Origin: an uncultured Nioella sp.
Lineage (GTDB): Bacteria > Pseudomonadota > Alphaproteobacteria > Rhodobacterales > Rhodobacteraceae
Direction of reading: 5' to 3'
Length of the DNA: 64,000 nt
NCBI GenBank assembly: GCA_947495575.1
Contig: CANLZL010000002.1
Location: 1 to 64,000, forward strand
Of the stretch, positions 36,290-45,311 are shown piece after piece (within the stretch, counting starts at the first letter, position 1; every line of letters begins with the position of its first letter). Under the pieces are notes generated by a model that was not told where the DNA came from, searched no databases, and saw only the letters and a program-made list of their open reading frames with translations. A program made the position numbers and the translations under genes.

Positions 36290-36304
36290 CCTGACATCGT
36301 CAGG
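36290..36304. promoter_or_regulatory. Short palindrome upstream of cysS
   Basis: CCTGACATCGTCAGG has perfect 6-base arms and a 3-base spacer, 84 bases before the cysS ATG. It could be an operator or a short stem in the leader. No regulator can be assigned. Confidence 0.25.
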
Positions 36305-36387
36305 CGGGTCCGTTCTTCTGTTTCAAAACATGTTTGAAGTTGATAGGTCCGCCTCGCGCGTCTCTTTTGTTTTGAGGATGAGGGCCC

Positions 36388-37782
36388 ATGACCCAGATCA
36401 AACTGCACAACTCGAAGACACGGGCAAAAGAAGTCTTTGCCCCGATCGATCCTGAAAACGTGCGGATGTATGTCTGTGGGCCCACGGTGTACGACCGCGC
36501 CCATATGGGCAATGCGCGTGCCGTGATCGTCTTTGACATGCTCTACCGTCTGCTCTGCCACCGCTTCGGCGCGGATCACGTCACTTATGTGCGCAATTTC
36601 ACGGATGTGGATGACAAGATCAACGCGACTGCCCTTGCGCGAAAAGAGGCGGGTGCCGAAGGCACATTGGAAGGGTTGGTGCATGAACGCTCCAATGAGA
36701 CCATCGGCTGGTATCTTGAGGATATGGCAGCCCTAGGCGCGCTTGAGCCCAATATCATGCCGCGCGCAACTGAATATATCCCGCAAATGATCGCCATGAT
36801 TGAGGCGCTTGTCGACAAGGGTCACGCTTATGCGGCTGAGGGTCATGTCTTGTTTTCCGTCGATAGCTGGCGGGAACATTATGGCGAGCTCTCTGGCCGG
36901 TCGGTCGATGATATGATCGCTGGCGCGCGGGTCGAAGTAGCCCCCTATAAGAAAAGCCCGATGGATTTCGTGCTGTGGAAGCCCTCGACCGATGATTTGC
37001 CGGGATGGGACAGCCCTTGGGGCCGGGGGCGTCCGGGCTGGCATATCGAATGCTCGGCCATGGCGCATGAGCTGTTGGGGGAAAGCTTTGACATCCATGG
37101 CGGCGGCAATGACCTCTTGTTCCCGCATCATGAAAATGAAGTGGCGCAAAGCTGCTGCGCCCATCCAGAGGGAGAGTTCGCCCGCGTCTGGATGCATAAC
37201 GAGATGTTGCAGGTTGAGGGCAAGAAAATGTCCAAAAGCCTTGGAAATTTCTTCACCGTTCGCGACTTGCTGGATCAGGGTGTTCCGGGTGAGGTGATCC
37301 GGTTTGTGTTCTTGCAAACCCACTATGGCAAGCCGATGGACTGGACCGCAAAGAAAGCGGATGAGGCCGAAAAAACGCTGAGGAAATGGCGCGACCTGAC
37401 GATAGATGTTGCGCCGGGGACGGTGTCAGAAACCGCTCTGGCCGCTTTGTCTGATGACCTCAATACTGCCGGAGTGATCGCCGAGATGCATAAGCTGGCC
37501 GGCGCTGGCGATGCGGCCACTCTGAAGGCCACCGCTCATCTGCTTGGTCTGCTGAATGAGGATATGGGCGATTGGGCCAAGAGGGTTGACGTTGATCTGT
37601 CACATTTTGCCGATCAGCTGGCCATGGCCAGAACCGTAGCGATGGAAACCAAGGATTTCGCGGAAGTGGATAGATTGAAGCAGGCGCTTATTGTGGCAGG
37701 TGTAGAAGTGCGGATGAGCAAAGCAGGTGTTGATCTGGTTCCCGGGCCAAGCTTTGATCCTGCCAAGTTGGAGGGGATGTGA
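36388..37782 (+). CDS. cysS: Cysteinyl-tRNA synthetase
   Basis: A 464-residue class I synthetase. The HIGH-like motif is in [22 protein letters not shown], with the zinc cysteine C30. The zinc-site continuation is [43 protein letters not shown] is in [18 protein letters not shown]. It loads cysteine onto tRNA-Cys. It leads an operon: its TGA shares a base with the ATG of cimA (TGATG). Confidence 0.96.
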   Translation: MTQIKLHNSKTRAKEVFAPIDPENVRMYVCGPTVYDRAHMGNARAVIVFDMLYRLLCHRFGADHVTYVRNFTDVDDKINATALARKEAGAEGTLEGLVHERSNETIGWYLEDMAALGALEPNIMPRATEYIPQMIAMIEALVDKGHAYAAEGHVLFSVDSWREHYGELSGRSVDDMIAGARVEVAPYKKSPMDFVLWKPSTDDLPGWDSPWGRGRPGWHIECSAMAHELLGESFDIHGGGNDLLFPHHENEVAQSCCAHPEGEFARVWMHNEMLQVEGKKMSKSLGNFFTVRDLLDQGVPGEVIRFVFLQTHYGKPMDWTAKKADEAEKTLRKWRDLTIDVAPGTVSETALAALSDDLNTAGVIAEMHKLAGAGDAATLKATAHLLGLLNEDMGDWAKRVDVDLSHFADQLAMARTVAMETKDFAEVDRLKQALIVAGVEVRMSKAGVDLVPGPSFDPAKLEGM

Positions 37783-39407
37783 TGTCCAAAGATCGCCTCT
37801 ACATCTACGACACAACTCTGCGCGACGGGCAGCAGACGCAGGGTGTGCAGTTCTCGACCTCGGAAAAGCAGACGATCACGCGCCTTTTGGACGATCTCGG
37901 AGTGGATTACATTGAGGGTGGATGGCCCGGCGCCAACCCCACTGACAGTGCTTTTTTCGAAGCCGCACCCAAAACTCGCGCGCGCATGACCGCCTTTGGC
38001 ATGACCAAGCGGGCAGGGCGCTCTGCCGCAAATGATGAGGTGTTGGCGGGCGTTCTGAACGCGGGCACCGGTACCGTTTGTCTGGTCGGCAAATCGCATG
38101 TTTTCCATGTCGAAACCGCGCTTGGCATCACACTGGACGAGAACCGGGAAAACATCGAGAAATCCATCGCCCATCTGGTGGCTGAGGGCCGAGAAGCCCT
38201 GTTCGACGCCGAGCATTTCTTTGATGGTTTCAAGGCAAATCCTGATTACGCCATCACCTGCCTAAAGGCCGCATTGGATGCAGGCGCGCGCTGGATTGTT
38301 CTTTGCGACACCAATGGCGGGACTTTGCCCAGTGAGATCGGTCGGATCACATCCGACGTGATCGCTGCAGGCATTCCCGGCGACCATCTGGGGATTCACA
38401 CCCATAATGACACAGAAACCTCGGTCGCAGGCAGCCTAGCGGCAGTTGAGGCTGGTGCACGCCAGATCCAAGGCACTCTCAACGGGTTGGGCGAACGCTG
38501 TGGCAATGCCAATCTGACAACGCTGATCCCTACGCTTCTTCTGAAAGAGCCCTATGCCAGCCAATTTGAAACTGGTATTGCGCTGGAGGCCCTGTCGGGT
38601 CTGACACATGCCAGCCGCTTGCTGGATGACATCCTGAACCGCGTGCCAATGCGGCAGGCGGCTTATGTAGGCTCTTCGGCTTTTGCGCATAAGGCAGGCC
38701 TTCATGCCTCTGCGATCCTGAAGGACCCGACCACCTACGAACATATCCGGCCCGAAATCGTGGGCAATAAACGCATCATCCCGATGTCCAACCAGGCTGG
38801 GCAATCCAATTTGCGCAAACGCCTTGCCGATGCAGGTCTTGAAGTCAAAAAGGGTGACGCTGCCCTTGGGCGTTTGCTGGACCTGATCAAAGAGCGCGAG
38901 GATGCGGGATATTCCTACGACACGGCTCAAGCGAGTTTCGAACTGCTGGCCCGACGCGAACTTGGTCTTTTGCCGCATTTCTTCGATGTCGAACGCTACC
39001 GGGTGATTTCCGAAAGGCGGCGCAATGCCAAGGGGCAAGTTGTGGTCGAATCCGAGGCTTTGGTGACGGTGCAACTGTCCGGTGGTAACAAATTGACCGG
39101 GTTTTTCAAAAACGAACACCCAACGGATATGGCCGATGACGGGCCGGTCAATGCGCTATGGCAAGCTCTGCGCACCGATCTTGGCCCATTTCAGGACAGC
39201 ATAGACGATATCAACCTTGTCGACTTCAAAGTGCGCATCACGAATAGCGGGATAGAAGCCGTAACTCGGGTTGTCATAGATTTTCAGGATGGGGCAGGGC
39301 GGCGCTGGTCGACCGTTGGCGTGTCGCCAAACATAGTCGACGCCTCATTTCAAGCTTTGCATGACGCCATCATCTGGAAATTGACACAGGATGACGACGG
39401 TCTATGA
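37782..39407 (+). CDS. cimA: (R)-citramalate synthase
   Basis: A 541-residue HMGL-family enzyme. It starts LYIYDTTLRDGQQTQGVQFSTSEKQTITRLLDDLGVDYIEGGWPGANPTD, which is diagnostic of CimA-type proteins. HTHNDTETSVAGSLAAVEAGARQIQGTLNGLGERCGNANL follows. A C-terminal LeuA-like regulatory domain fills the last 120 residues. It should condense pyruvate and acetyl-CoA to citramalate, giving 2-ketobutyrate for isoleucine without threonine deaminase. It overlaps cysS by one base and the next gene by four (ATGA). A GTG three bases earlier is an alternative start. Confidence 0.93.
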   Translation: MSKDRLYIYDTTLRDGQQTQGVQFSTSEKQTITRLLDDLGVDYIEGGWPGANPTDSAFFEAAPKTRARMTAFGMTKRAGRSAANDEVLAGVLNAGTGTVCLVGKSHVFHVETALGITLDENRENIEKSIAHLVAEGREALFDAEHFFDGFKANPDYAITCLKAALDAGARWIVLCDTNGGTLPSEIGRITSDVIAAGIPGDHLGIHTHNDTETSVAGSLAAVEAGARQIQGTLNGLGERCGNANLTTLIPTLLLKEPYASQFETGIALEALSGLTHASRLLDDILNRVPMRQAAYVGSSAFAHKAGLHASAILKDPTTYEHIRPEIVGNKRIIPMSNQAGQSNLRKRLADAGLEVKKGDAALGRLLDLIKEREDAGYSYDTAQASFELLARRELGLLPHFFDVERYRVISERRRNAKGQVVVESEALVTVQLSGGNKLTGFFKNEHPTDMADDGPVNALWQALRTDLGPFQDSIDDINLVDFKVRITNSGIEAVTRVVIDFQDGAGRRWSTVGVSPNIVDASFQALHDAIIWKLTQDDDGL

Positions 39408-40147
39408 GTATGACTTCGTTCTTCACGCTGCATTCCGATCTTCCGCGCGAAGGACCGGGCGAGGACGCGGATGTATTTTGGGCCGCTTCCCTTGCTGGAC
39501 TGGGCAATGACGCCCGCATTTGCGATGCGGCTTGCGGCCCCGGGGCAGATATCAACGCTCAACTGACAGCCGCGCCTCAAGGGCAAGTTCTGGCGTTTGA
39601 TCGTCACGCACCATTTGTTGATGTGGCCCGGTCCCACTTCAAAAATGACCCGCGTGTGACGCTTGAACTGGGCCAGTTGGTCCGGACAGAGGCAGACGGC
39701 CTGCCTGACCCGGTGGATTTGGGACCCTTTGATATGATCTGGTGCGCGGGCGCGATGTATTTCACTGGCATTGAGCCCACTTTGACCCACTGGAAAAACG
39801 CCTTGAAGCCCGGCGGGGTCATCGCGTTTTCCGAACCGGTCTTTTTCACCGAAACCCCGGCAGAGATTGTTCGCGCTCTTTACGGCGAATACGGCGCCAT
39901 GACGGATGCAGCCGGGATCAGATCGCAAATCGAGCGTGCGGGCTATGAGGTTTTGGATACCAAGCCGGTGTCTGATGACGCGTGGGAGGCCTATTACACA
40001 CCGATGGACGCACGTATTGCCGCGCTGCGCCCTGACGCTGATCCCGCCCTAAGGGAAGTGTTGGATGAAGGTACCGAAGAGGCCCGTGTCTGGCGCGAAT
40101 ATCGCGATCAGGTCGGTTATCTGCTTTGCGTGGTTCGTCCGAAATGA
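39404..40147 (+). CDS. SAM-dependent methyltransferase
   Basis: A 247-residue class I methyltransferase. The SAM motif is partly altered but visible in ARICDAACGPGADINAQLTAAPQGQVLAFDRHAPFVDVARS, then FDMIWCAGAMYFTGIEPTLTHWKNALKPGGVIAFSEPVFF. Acceptor unknown. It resembles small-molecule or trans-aconitate-type methyltransferases. It overlaps cimA by four bases and the phytoene-synthase-like gene by four, so it is translationally coupled on both sides. Confidence 0.85.
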   Translation: MSMTSFFTLHSDLPREGPGEDADVFWAASLAGLGNDARICDAACGPGADINAQLTAAPQGQVLAFDRHAPFVDVARSHFKNDPRVTLELGQLVRTEADGLPDPVDLGPFDMIWCAGAMYFTGIEPTLTHWKNALKPGGVIAFSEPVFFTETPAEIVRALYGEYGAMTDAAGIRSQIERAGYEVLDTKPVSDDAWEAYYTPMDARIAALRPDADPALREVLDEGTEEARVWREYRDQVGYLLCVVRPK

Positions 40148-40914
40148 ATGTCTCGGCCTGCGCAGCGCTGTTGGAACGCGGTGACCCTGACCGGTTTGTG
40201 GCAACAATGGCGGCGCCACCTGTGGCGCGTCAGGTGTTGTTTCCGTTGTTTGCCTTTAACCTTGAGGTTGCCCGCGTACCCTGGGTCGCGACGGAACCGA
40301 TGATTGCCGAAATGCGCCTGCAATTTTGGCGTGATGTCGTCGAGGATATTGGCAAAGGTAAGCAGCCGCGCGCCCATGAGGTTGCTGAACCCTTGGCTCA
40401 GATCATCGAGCCAAACCATGTTGACGATTTGGATGCGCTGATTGAAGCCCGCCGTTGGGACATCTACCGCGATGCGTTTGAAGACGAGACGCATTTTGAA
40501 AAGTATATCAATGCCACATCCGGAAACCTGATCTGGACGGCCGCGCAATTGCTTGGCGCGGAAACCAGTGCCGAAGAGGCCGTTCGCGATTTGGCTTATG
40601 CAGCGGGCATCGCGGGCCTTTTGCGGGCAGCACCTGAACTTGAGGCGCGGGGACGTATTCCGTTGTTGGATGGCAGCGCAAGCGGAATTCGGTCATTGGC
40701 AAAGGCGGCTATGACACGCTGGCAGCAAGGTCGTGCGGATCAAAAAAAGATCGCAAAACCGGCCCGTACAGCGCTTTATTGCCTGTGGCGTACGCCAGCA
40801 ACGCTGACGCGGGCCATTGAATCGCCGCAAGCTGTTGCCGATGGCGCGCTGGATGAAAGCGATTTCGCAAAGAAGGCAAGATTGATGCGGGTGGCTTTTT
40901 CCAACCGCCTTTAA
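40144..40914 (+). CDS. Squalene/phytoene-synthase-like protein
   Basis: A 256-residue isoprenoid-synthase-fold protein: LFPLFAFNLEVARVPWVATEPMIAEMRLQFWRDVVEDI, then LIEARRWDIYRD and YAAGIAGLLRAAPEL. The two DxxxD metal motifs of true phytoene synthases are missing or degenerate. This matches the NDUFAF6-like relatives that help respiratory complex I assembly, so catalysis is doubtful. The start at 40144 overlaps the methyltransferase stop (ATGA). No carotenoid genes are nearby. Confidence 0.78.
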   Translation: MNVSACAALLERGDPDRFVATMAAPPVARQVLFPLFAFNLEVARVPWVATEPMIAEMRLQFWRDVVEDIGKGKQPRAHEVAEPLAQIIEPNHVDDLDALIEARRWDIYRDAFEDETHFEKYINATSGNLIWTAAQLLGAETSAEEAVRDLAYAAGIAGLLRAAPELEARGRIPLLDGSASGIRSLAKAAMTRWQQGRADQKKIAKPARTALYCLWRTPATLTRAIESPQAVADGALDESDFAKKARLMRVAFSNRL

Positions 40915-40988
40915 CTATGGAAGCAATCTCTGTGTGAAGATCGCACACATTACCTGAGCCGGGACGGCGTTGGAAAGGATAATCACGG

Positions 40989-41345
40989 ATGGTGTATATC
41001 TACTGCGCGATGATCTGCGGCGTGATCGGATTTCAGGTTGCGCTGATACTGGGTGCGCCGTGGGGTCGGATCACGCAAGGCGGGCAGGTCGATGGACCTT
41101 TGCCACGATCTGGTCGCTTACTTGCTGCGGTATCAATTGTCATCTTGATAGGAATGGCGCTGGCCGTTCTTTCGGCCGATGGACGATGGCCCCTTTGGCC
41201 TTCATGGACCGGTTGGGCGGCGCTTGTGATGAATTTGGTAATGATGGTTTTGAATTGGATCACGCTATCAACCCCGGAACGCAAATTGTGGGGACCGATC
41301 ACAACAGTGATGGTGGCCTTGGCCATTGGCGTTCTTTGGTTCTGA
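40989..41345 (+). CDS. Small four-helix membrane protein
   Basis: A 118-residue protein with about four hydrophobic helices: CAMICGVIGFQVALILGAPWG, LLAAVSIVILIGMALAVL, GWAALVMNLVMMVLNWITL and PITTVMVALAIGVLWF. No motif recognised. GGAAAGGATAATC lies before the ATG. It is the last gene before a compositional change towards the sugar-catabolism island. Confidence 0.6.
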   Translation: MVYIYCAMICGVIGFQVALILGAPWGRITQGGQVDGPLPRSGRLLAAVSIVILIGMALAVLSADGRWPLWPSWTGWAALVMNLVMMVLNWITLSTPERKLWGPITTVMVALAIGVLWF

Positions 41346-41537
41346 ACGGTCCAGTGGTGCCTTTAACCAAACATTGCTGCAGGTCCAATTGTCAAAGGTC
41401 ACAAAACTTTGGGGATCAAGTGGCGGTGCTGTCAGACGAATTCGAACTCGTCTCTGGTAGGGCAGGATAGCTGTCCCTTACCCAAAATTAGGGCCCAACT
41501 CGGGTTAGTTTTTTGGGGATAATACTGAAACCCATGG
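41346..41537. other. Intergenic boundary of the catabolic island
   Basis: 192 bases between the small membrane protein and the uronate-dehydrogenase-like gene, somewhat richer in A+T. It contains AGACGAATTCGAACTCGTCT (41434-41453), a 20-base inverted repeat with one mismatch. The dyad looks like a T-arm but no tRNA can be folded around it. No reading frame is convincing. Confidence 0.4.
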
Positions 41538-42347
41538 TCACCAATCCGAAAAATGTCGTTCAAAAAATTGCGGAATGCCAACGGTCGCAACTTTCTTAAT
41601 ACATGATTTTAGAGAAATAATAACCCCAACTTGAGCCTTGGCTCCGTCCTGAGGGCTATATCCCAAAAGCGATTTGGTATCTGAGATATCCCAACGCATT
41701 CCGGGATTGTCGGACATAAGGTTCAAGACTGCAAAGTCGATATTCGGCGCAGTCGCGGCAACATCGACCCCGTGCAAGAAGTCGCGATCGCTGAGCCACA
41801 TTTCCTGTCCCCACCTTCCCATCGCCATATGGGCCCCCGGTTGATTGCCATGCGTCCATTGTGTCCACCCTATGCGTAGACAAATCACCTCAAGACCCTT
41901 TTGGCGTGCGAAATACTCACCCGTTCTTTCGCAGAAAAGTTTGGACATGCCATAAGCGTTCACCGGCCCGGGGGCTGTATCTTTTCCGAGCGTTTCGGAC
42001 GTAAACCTTTTATTCCCGTGAAGCCAGTTTGAGCTGGCCAAGACAACTCTACGCACGCCGCGCTCAACGGCGTGATGGTAAAGCATCATCGTTGCGTCCA
42101 TATTGTTGCGAATTGCTGACTCCCACGTCGCACCAGGTTCCCGGTCGCCCGCCAGATGAACGATAACATCCACGCCATCAAAATGTTTTGCCCAGTCAGG
42201 TTCGGCGCCGAAATCCGCAACATGAATATCAGGGTGATCGACTGACCGGATGTCGAGGCCTGACACCGTCAGCCCGTCTTTCTCAGCCAGAAAATCAAAG
42301 AGCTTGCGGCCCAAGTGGCCGCCAGCGCCTGTCACAAGGATATGCAT
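41538..42347 (-). CDS. Uronate-dehydrogenase-like NAD-dependent epimerase/dehydratase
   Basis: A 269-residue extended-SDR protein: HILVTGAGGHLGRKLFDFL (TGxxGxxG), IVHLAGD, VVLASSNWLHG (Ser) and YGMSKLFCE (YxxxK, Tyr-Lys). The later block LLGYSPQDGAKAQ matches the end of bacterial uronate dehydrogenases, which oxidise galacturonate or glucuronate to the aldaro-lactone. After that block the last 30 residues (SLKSCIKKVATVGIPQFFERH) do not look like the family and the DNA is AT-rich, so the end may be altered. It is the last gene of the minus-strand ABC operon. Confidence 0.75.
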   Translation of the reverse strand: MHILVTGAGGHLGRKLFDFLAEKDGLTVSGLDIRSVDHPDIHVADFGAEPDWAKHFDGVDVIVHLAGDREPGATWESAIRNNMDATMMLYHHAVERGVRRVVLASSNWLHGNKRFTSETLGKDTAPGPVNAYGMSKLFCERTGEYFARQKGLEVICLRIGWTQWTHGNQPGAHMAMGRWGQEMWLSDRDFLHGVDVAATAPNIDFAVLNLMSDNPGMRWDISDTKSLLGYSPQDGAKAQVGVIISLKSCIKKVATVGIPQFFERHFSDW

Positions 42348-42380
42348 CTGATTTTTTCCAATTCTGTTTGGCGATAGTTT

Positions 42381-43241
42381 CTAACTGGCCTGTTGCGCAG
42401 GATCGATAAGTTCGAACTCCTGAACAAAATCCAATGCGCCTCCGGGCTCCAGCTGTTCTATTGGGCTGTGCCATTCAGCCTCCCAATAGGGGTAATCGGC
42501 TGAGCTAAAGAGTTCGAAGCCATGCCCGTGTGCGAAGCTGGCATTCGTTGAATGATTTGGAACCCGAGCCGACAAGAATATCGGGTGATCTCGCCCGTGC
42601 AGTTCAATGCAAACTGCGCCATCAGCCGAGTTTAGCCCCACCTTGAATTCTTGGAGGCGATCAATTGCAGCGGTCACCGAATGCCCCGTAACATTGATCA
42701 TTCCGTCAGAGCGTCCGAATACGTCTGCCGCCGTGTCACCATCTGGCATGGTAATGGCAACACGGGCAGGGCGTTTAAGCATCATGACTGGCCAAGCTCC
42801 AACCGTGCGGGCCTGCTCGCCACGGTTGGTAACCCGGTGCGACGCTTGCCATGATCGTGATCCTATTAGGGTAATCTTTCGTTCGACCTGTAATTTTGAG
42901 ATCTCACAAATCGGGCTTGTCATGATGATCGTTTGGTCCTGCAAAAGACTATGCTCATATGGACCGGAATCCAAAACAGGGTAGGGCGCTTGCCTTTGCC
43001 AGTCTTTATCCGGTGCAATCCACGTTTTTTCTCCGCCCCAAAGCGGAAACTTGAATTGAGGCGACTTGGTCGGAAGTTCGGTTAGTTTTGACAGGTTTGG
43101 AATGCATCCGGCCAAGTCGGGGTTTTGCCAAAGAAGCGATTGGCCCTTATAGACAATATCCCACAAACGCCCCCCAACGCCGGGAAGACATGTGAGCACA
43201 AGATCATCTGATCTTAAGTCGTATGTGGTCCAAACTGACAT
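42381..43241 (-). CDS. Aldose-1-epimerase-like protein
   Basis: A 286-residue protein with a galactose-mutarotase-like beta-sandwich: LTCLPGVGGRLWDIVYKGQSLLWQNP, FPLWGGEKTWIAPDKDWQ, then strand-rich EISKLQVERKITLIGSRSW and the ending GFELFSSADYPYWEAEWHSPIEQLEPGGALDFVQEFEL. Such DUF4380-type relatives may interconvert sugar anomers or bind sugar ligands. It sits between a sugar ABC transporter and the dehydrogenase-like gene, after a hairpin at 43260-43285. Confidence 0.7.
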   Translation of the reverse strand: MSVWTTYDLRSDDLVLTCLPGVGGRLWDIVYKGQSLLWQNPDLAGCIPNLSKLTELPTKSPQFKFPLWGGEKTWIAPDKDWQRQAPYPVLDSGPYEHSLLQDQTIIMTSPICEISKLQVERKITLIGSRSWQASHRVTNRGEQARTVGAWPVMMLKRPARVAITMPDGDTAADVFGRSDGMINVTGHSVTAAIDRLQEFKVGLNSADGAVCIELHGRDHPIFLSARVPNHSTNASFAHGHGFELFSSADYPYWEAEWHSPIEQLEPGGALDFVQEFELIDPAQQAS

Positions 43242-43259
43242 CTTTTATCGTTCAAAGGC

Positions 43260-43285
43260 CCGGCGCAATTGTTGGGATGCGCCGG
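43260..43285 (-). terminator. Stem-loop behind the ABC binding-protein gene
   Basis: CCGGCGCA pairs perfectly with TGCGCCGG over a 10-base loop, ten bases past the stop of the binding-protein gene on the minus strand; CCTTTG follows. In transporter operons such stems keep the binding-protein mRNA stable and lower expression of genes further on. Confidence 0.6.
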
Positions 43286-43294
43286 ACGTTTGAT

Positions 43295-44281
43295 TTAGTG
43301 GACGAACTGGCTGACGTTTTCAGCGGTGATCTGCATCACACCAGTTTCGACACGCTCGGGCAGAGGGTTGATGCCGGCGGCGCGCCAATCGGGCAGAACC
43401 CGAAGCGCATCCGTGTTTTGCCAATGCATCATGTGGAACGCCAGATAGATCTCCAGATAGGATTTCTGCGCGACCGCGCCGTAGATCGTTCCGTCCTGGA
43501 TATAGGGCAGCATGTCGTCATTTCGGTCCATGGCAACGATCTTAACGTCACCTGCGCGGCCTGCCTCGTGGACGGCGATTGCAGCACCTTTCCCGCTGTC
43601 TCCGTCTGTACCGCCAATGCCAACAACGTCGGGATTGGCCTGCAAGGCCTGAAGGTAAGCGGTGGGGGCATATGCCGGGTCGGCGCGGTCATTGACGATG
43701 TCGACCACTTCGATATCAGGGTAGCGTTCGGCGAAAACCTGTTGGTAGCCTTCAACGCGTTCAAGGGTCGATGGCGCCGGGAAAGTGCCCAGAAGAACTT
43801 TGCCACGCCCGCCAATGGCCTGTGCAAGCATTTCACCGCCAACGCGACCCGCTTGGACGCCGTTAATGCCGAGGAAAGTAGAGCGGGGGCTGTCGGGAAT
43901 ATCGCCAATACAGGTGGTGACAGGAATTCCAGCCTCAACTGCGCGCTGCACACCGGGGGCCAGAGTTACCGGGTCACCCGGGAATATCATGATCCCTGCT
44001 GGGCGACGGGCAATGATCTCGTCAAGCTGGCGCGCCTGTGCGGCGGTGTCGAAATCAAGCGGGCCAGTGAAGGTCGCACGGATGCCCATTTGCTCTTCCA
44101 AGTCGGTCATCGCGTTGCGGTAATCGACCCAGAACGGCACTTGGGTGACGATAGAAAGGAATACATATTCCATTCCCGCCGCCTGAGCGCGTGCCTGACT
44201 GGAGAGCGGCGGCAAGCCAAACCCTGAGGCCAATCCCAAACCGGCACCGCCGGCGAGGAGCTTTCTTCTATTGATAGTCAT
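43295..44281 (-). CDS. Sugar ABC transporter, periplasmic binding protein
   Basis: A 328-residue ligand-binding protein of the ribose/galactose (Peripla_BP_4) type. The first 33 residues are a twin-arginine signal (MTINRRKLLAGGAGLGLASG, cut near ARAQ-AAG), so Tat export is likely. The mature part begins MEYVFLSIVTQVPFWVDYRNAM, then DEIIARRPAGIMIFPGDPVTLAPGVQRAVEAGIPVTTCIGDIP and VGIGGTDGDSGKGAAIAVHEAGRAGDVKIVAMDRND. It is encoded with permease and ATPase genes upstream. Ligand not determined. AAGGGAAGGA precedes the ATG. Confidence 0.9.
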   Translation of the reverse strand: MTINRRKLLAGGAGLGLASGFGLPPLSSQARAQAAGMEYVFLSIVTQVPFWVDYRNAMTDLEEQMGIRATFTGPLDFDTAAQARQLDEIIARRPAGIMIFPGDPVTLAPGVQRAVEAGIPVTTCIGDIPDSPRSTFLGINGVQAGRVGGEMLAQAIGGRGKVLLGTFPAPSTLERVEGYQQVFAERYPDIEVVDIVNDRADPAYAPTAYLQALQANPDVVGIGGTDGDSGKGAAIAVHEAGRAGDVKIVAMDRNDDMLPYIQDGTIYGAVAQKSYLEIYLAFHMMHWQNTDALRVLPDWRAAGINPLPERVETGVMQITAENVSQFVH

Positions 44282-44318
44282 AGTGTTGGTTTCCTTCCCT
44301 TTATTTGATTTCTGAACA

Positions 44319-45311
44319 TCAGCTCCGACCGTTGCGGATCAGCATGTCTAGCGCTACGGCGCTGACCAGAACCGAGCCGGTTACAACCATCTGCCAATAG
44401 ATCGAGACGGCTTGCATGGTCATGGAGTTGTTGACGAGAGCCACGAAAACGACACCAAGAAAGGCGCCCAAAATGGTGCCTTCACCGCCCCGCAAGGACG
44501 CCCCGCCAATCACGGCAGCGGCCAAAACTTGCAGCTCAATGCCATTGCCTGCGGTGGGGGTGCCGCTCATCAAACGAGAGGACAAAAGAACGCCGGCCAA
44601 TGCAGCTAGAATTCCAGTCAATACGTAGGCTGTGATGCGGACTCGATCGACACGGATGCCTGACAACATCGCGGCTTTTTCATTTGCGCCGATGAAATAA
44701 ACCTGACGGAAAAACCGGGTGTGGCGCATTGCCAGATCAAAGACGATGACCATCGCCAGCATTAAAATGACAATTGCGGGAATGCCGCCGAAACTTGCGC
44801 GGCCCAGCCAGGCGTATTCAGCAGGCAGGCTGGAGACCGAGAACCCTTCGGTCAGCACAAGCGCCGCCCCGCGTGCAATCGACATTGTGCCGAGCGTCGC
44901 GATCAGCGGGTTGATAACGAGACGAGTTACCAACATCCCATTCACAAATCCGACGGCGGCACCCAAAATCAGACCGGCAAGAACGGCCAGCGGGATGGAC
45001 ACCCCCGCGACCAGCAACATAGCGACGATCGTCGATGACAGGGCCATGACAGACCCGACGGAAAGGTCAAATCCGCCAGATGCCAGCAAAATTGCCATGC
45101 CGATGACGATAACGGCAATCGGCGCCATCCCGACCGCCACCGCGCGGAAGTTTGCCAGTGACAAGAAATATGGGTTGATCGAGGACATTACGACCACGAT
45201 GCCAAGGATGAGAACCAAAAGCGTGAGTTCCCGAATGTCGACAAATGCGCGGCCAATCGATCGTAAGAACGACGTTCGAACCTGCTGATTTTGGCTACTG
45301 ATCATGGTCAC
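44319..45311 (-). CDS. Sugar ABC transporter permease (RbsC-type)
   Basis: A 330-residue permease with eight to ten helices and the family signature GMAILLASGGFDLSVGSVMALSSTIVAML, then GGASLRGGEGTILGAFLGVVFVALVNNSM. It forms the membrane channel with the ATPase encoded upstream. It probably starts with GTG at 45311, overlapping the ATPase stop in GTGA, with AAGGG seven bases upstream. The ATG at 45305 is the alternative. Confidence 0.92.
   Translation of the reverse strand: MTMISSQNQQVRTSFLRSIGRAFVDIRELTLLVLILGIVVVMSSINPYFLSLANFRAVAVGMAPIAVIVIGMAILLASGGFDLSVGSVMALSSTIVAMLLVAGVSIPLAVLAGLILGAAVGFVNGMLVTRLVINPLIATLGTMSIARGAALVLTEGFSVSSLPAEYAWLGRASFGGIPAIVILMLAMVIVFDLAMRHTRFFRQVYFIGANEKAAMLSGIRVDRVRITAYVLTGILAALAGVLLSSRLMSGTPTAGNGIELQVLAAAVIGGASLRGGEGTILGAFLGVVFVALVNNSMTMQAVSIYWQMVVTGSVLVSAVALDMLIRNGRS

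Noticed and set aside
41421-41465. A tRNA remnant or attachment site suggested by a T-arm-like TTCGAA dyad
   Set aside because: No acceptor, anticodon or D arm can be folded around it with normal spacing, so only the palindrome is reported.
43223-44227. A 334-residue plus-strand frame antisense to the ABC binding protein
   Set aside because: The minus-strand protein has a Tat signal and the full binding-protein pattern; the plus frame has none.
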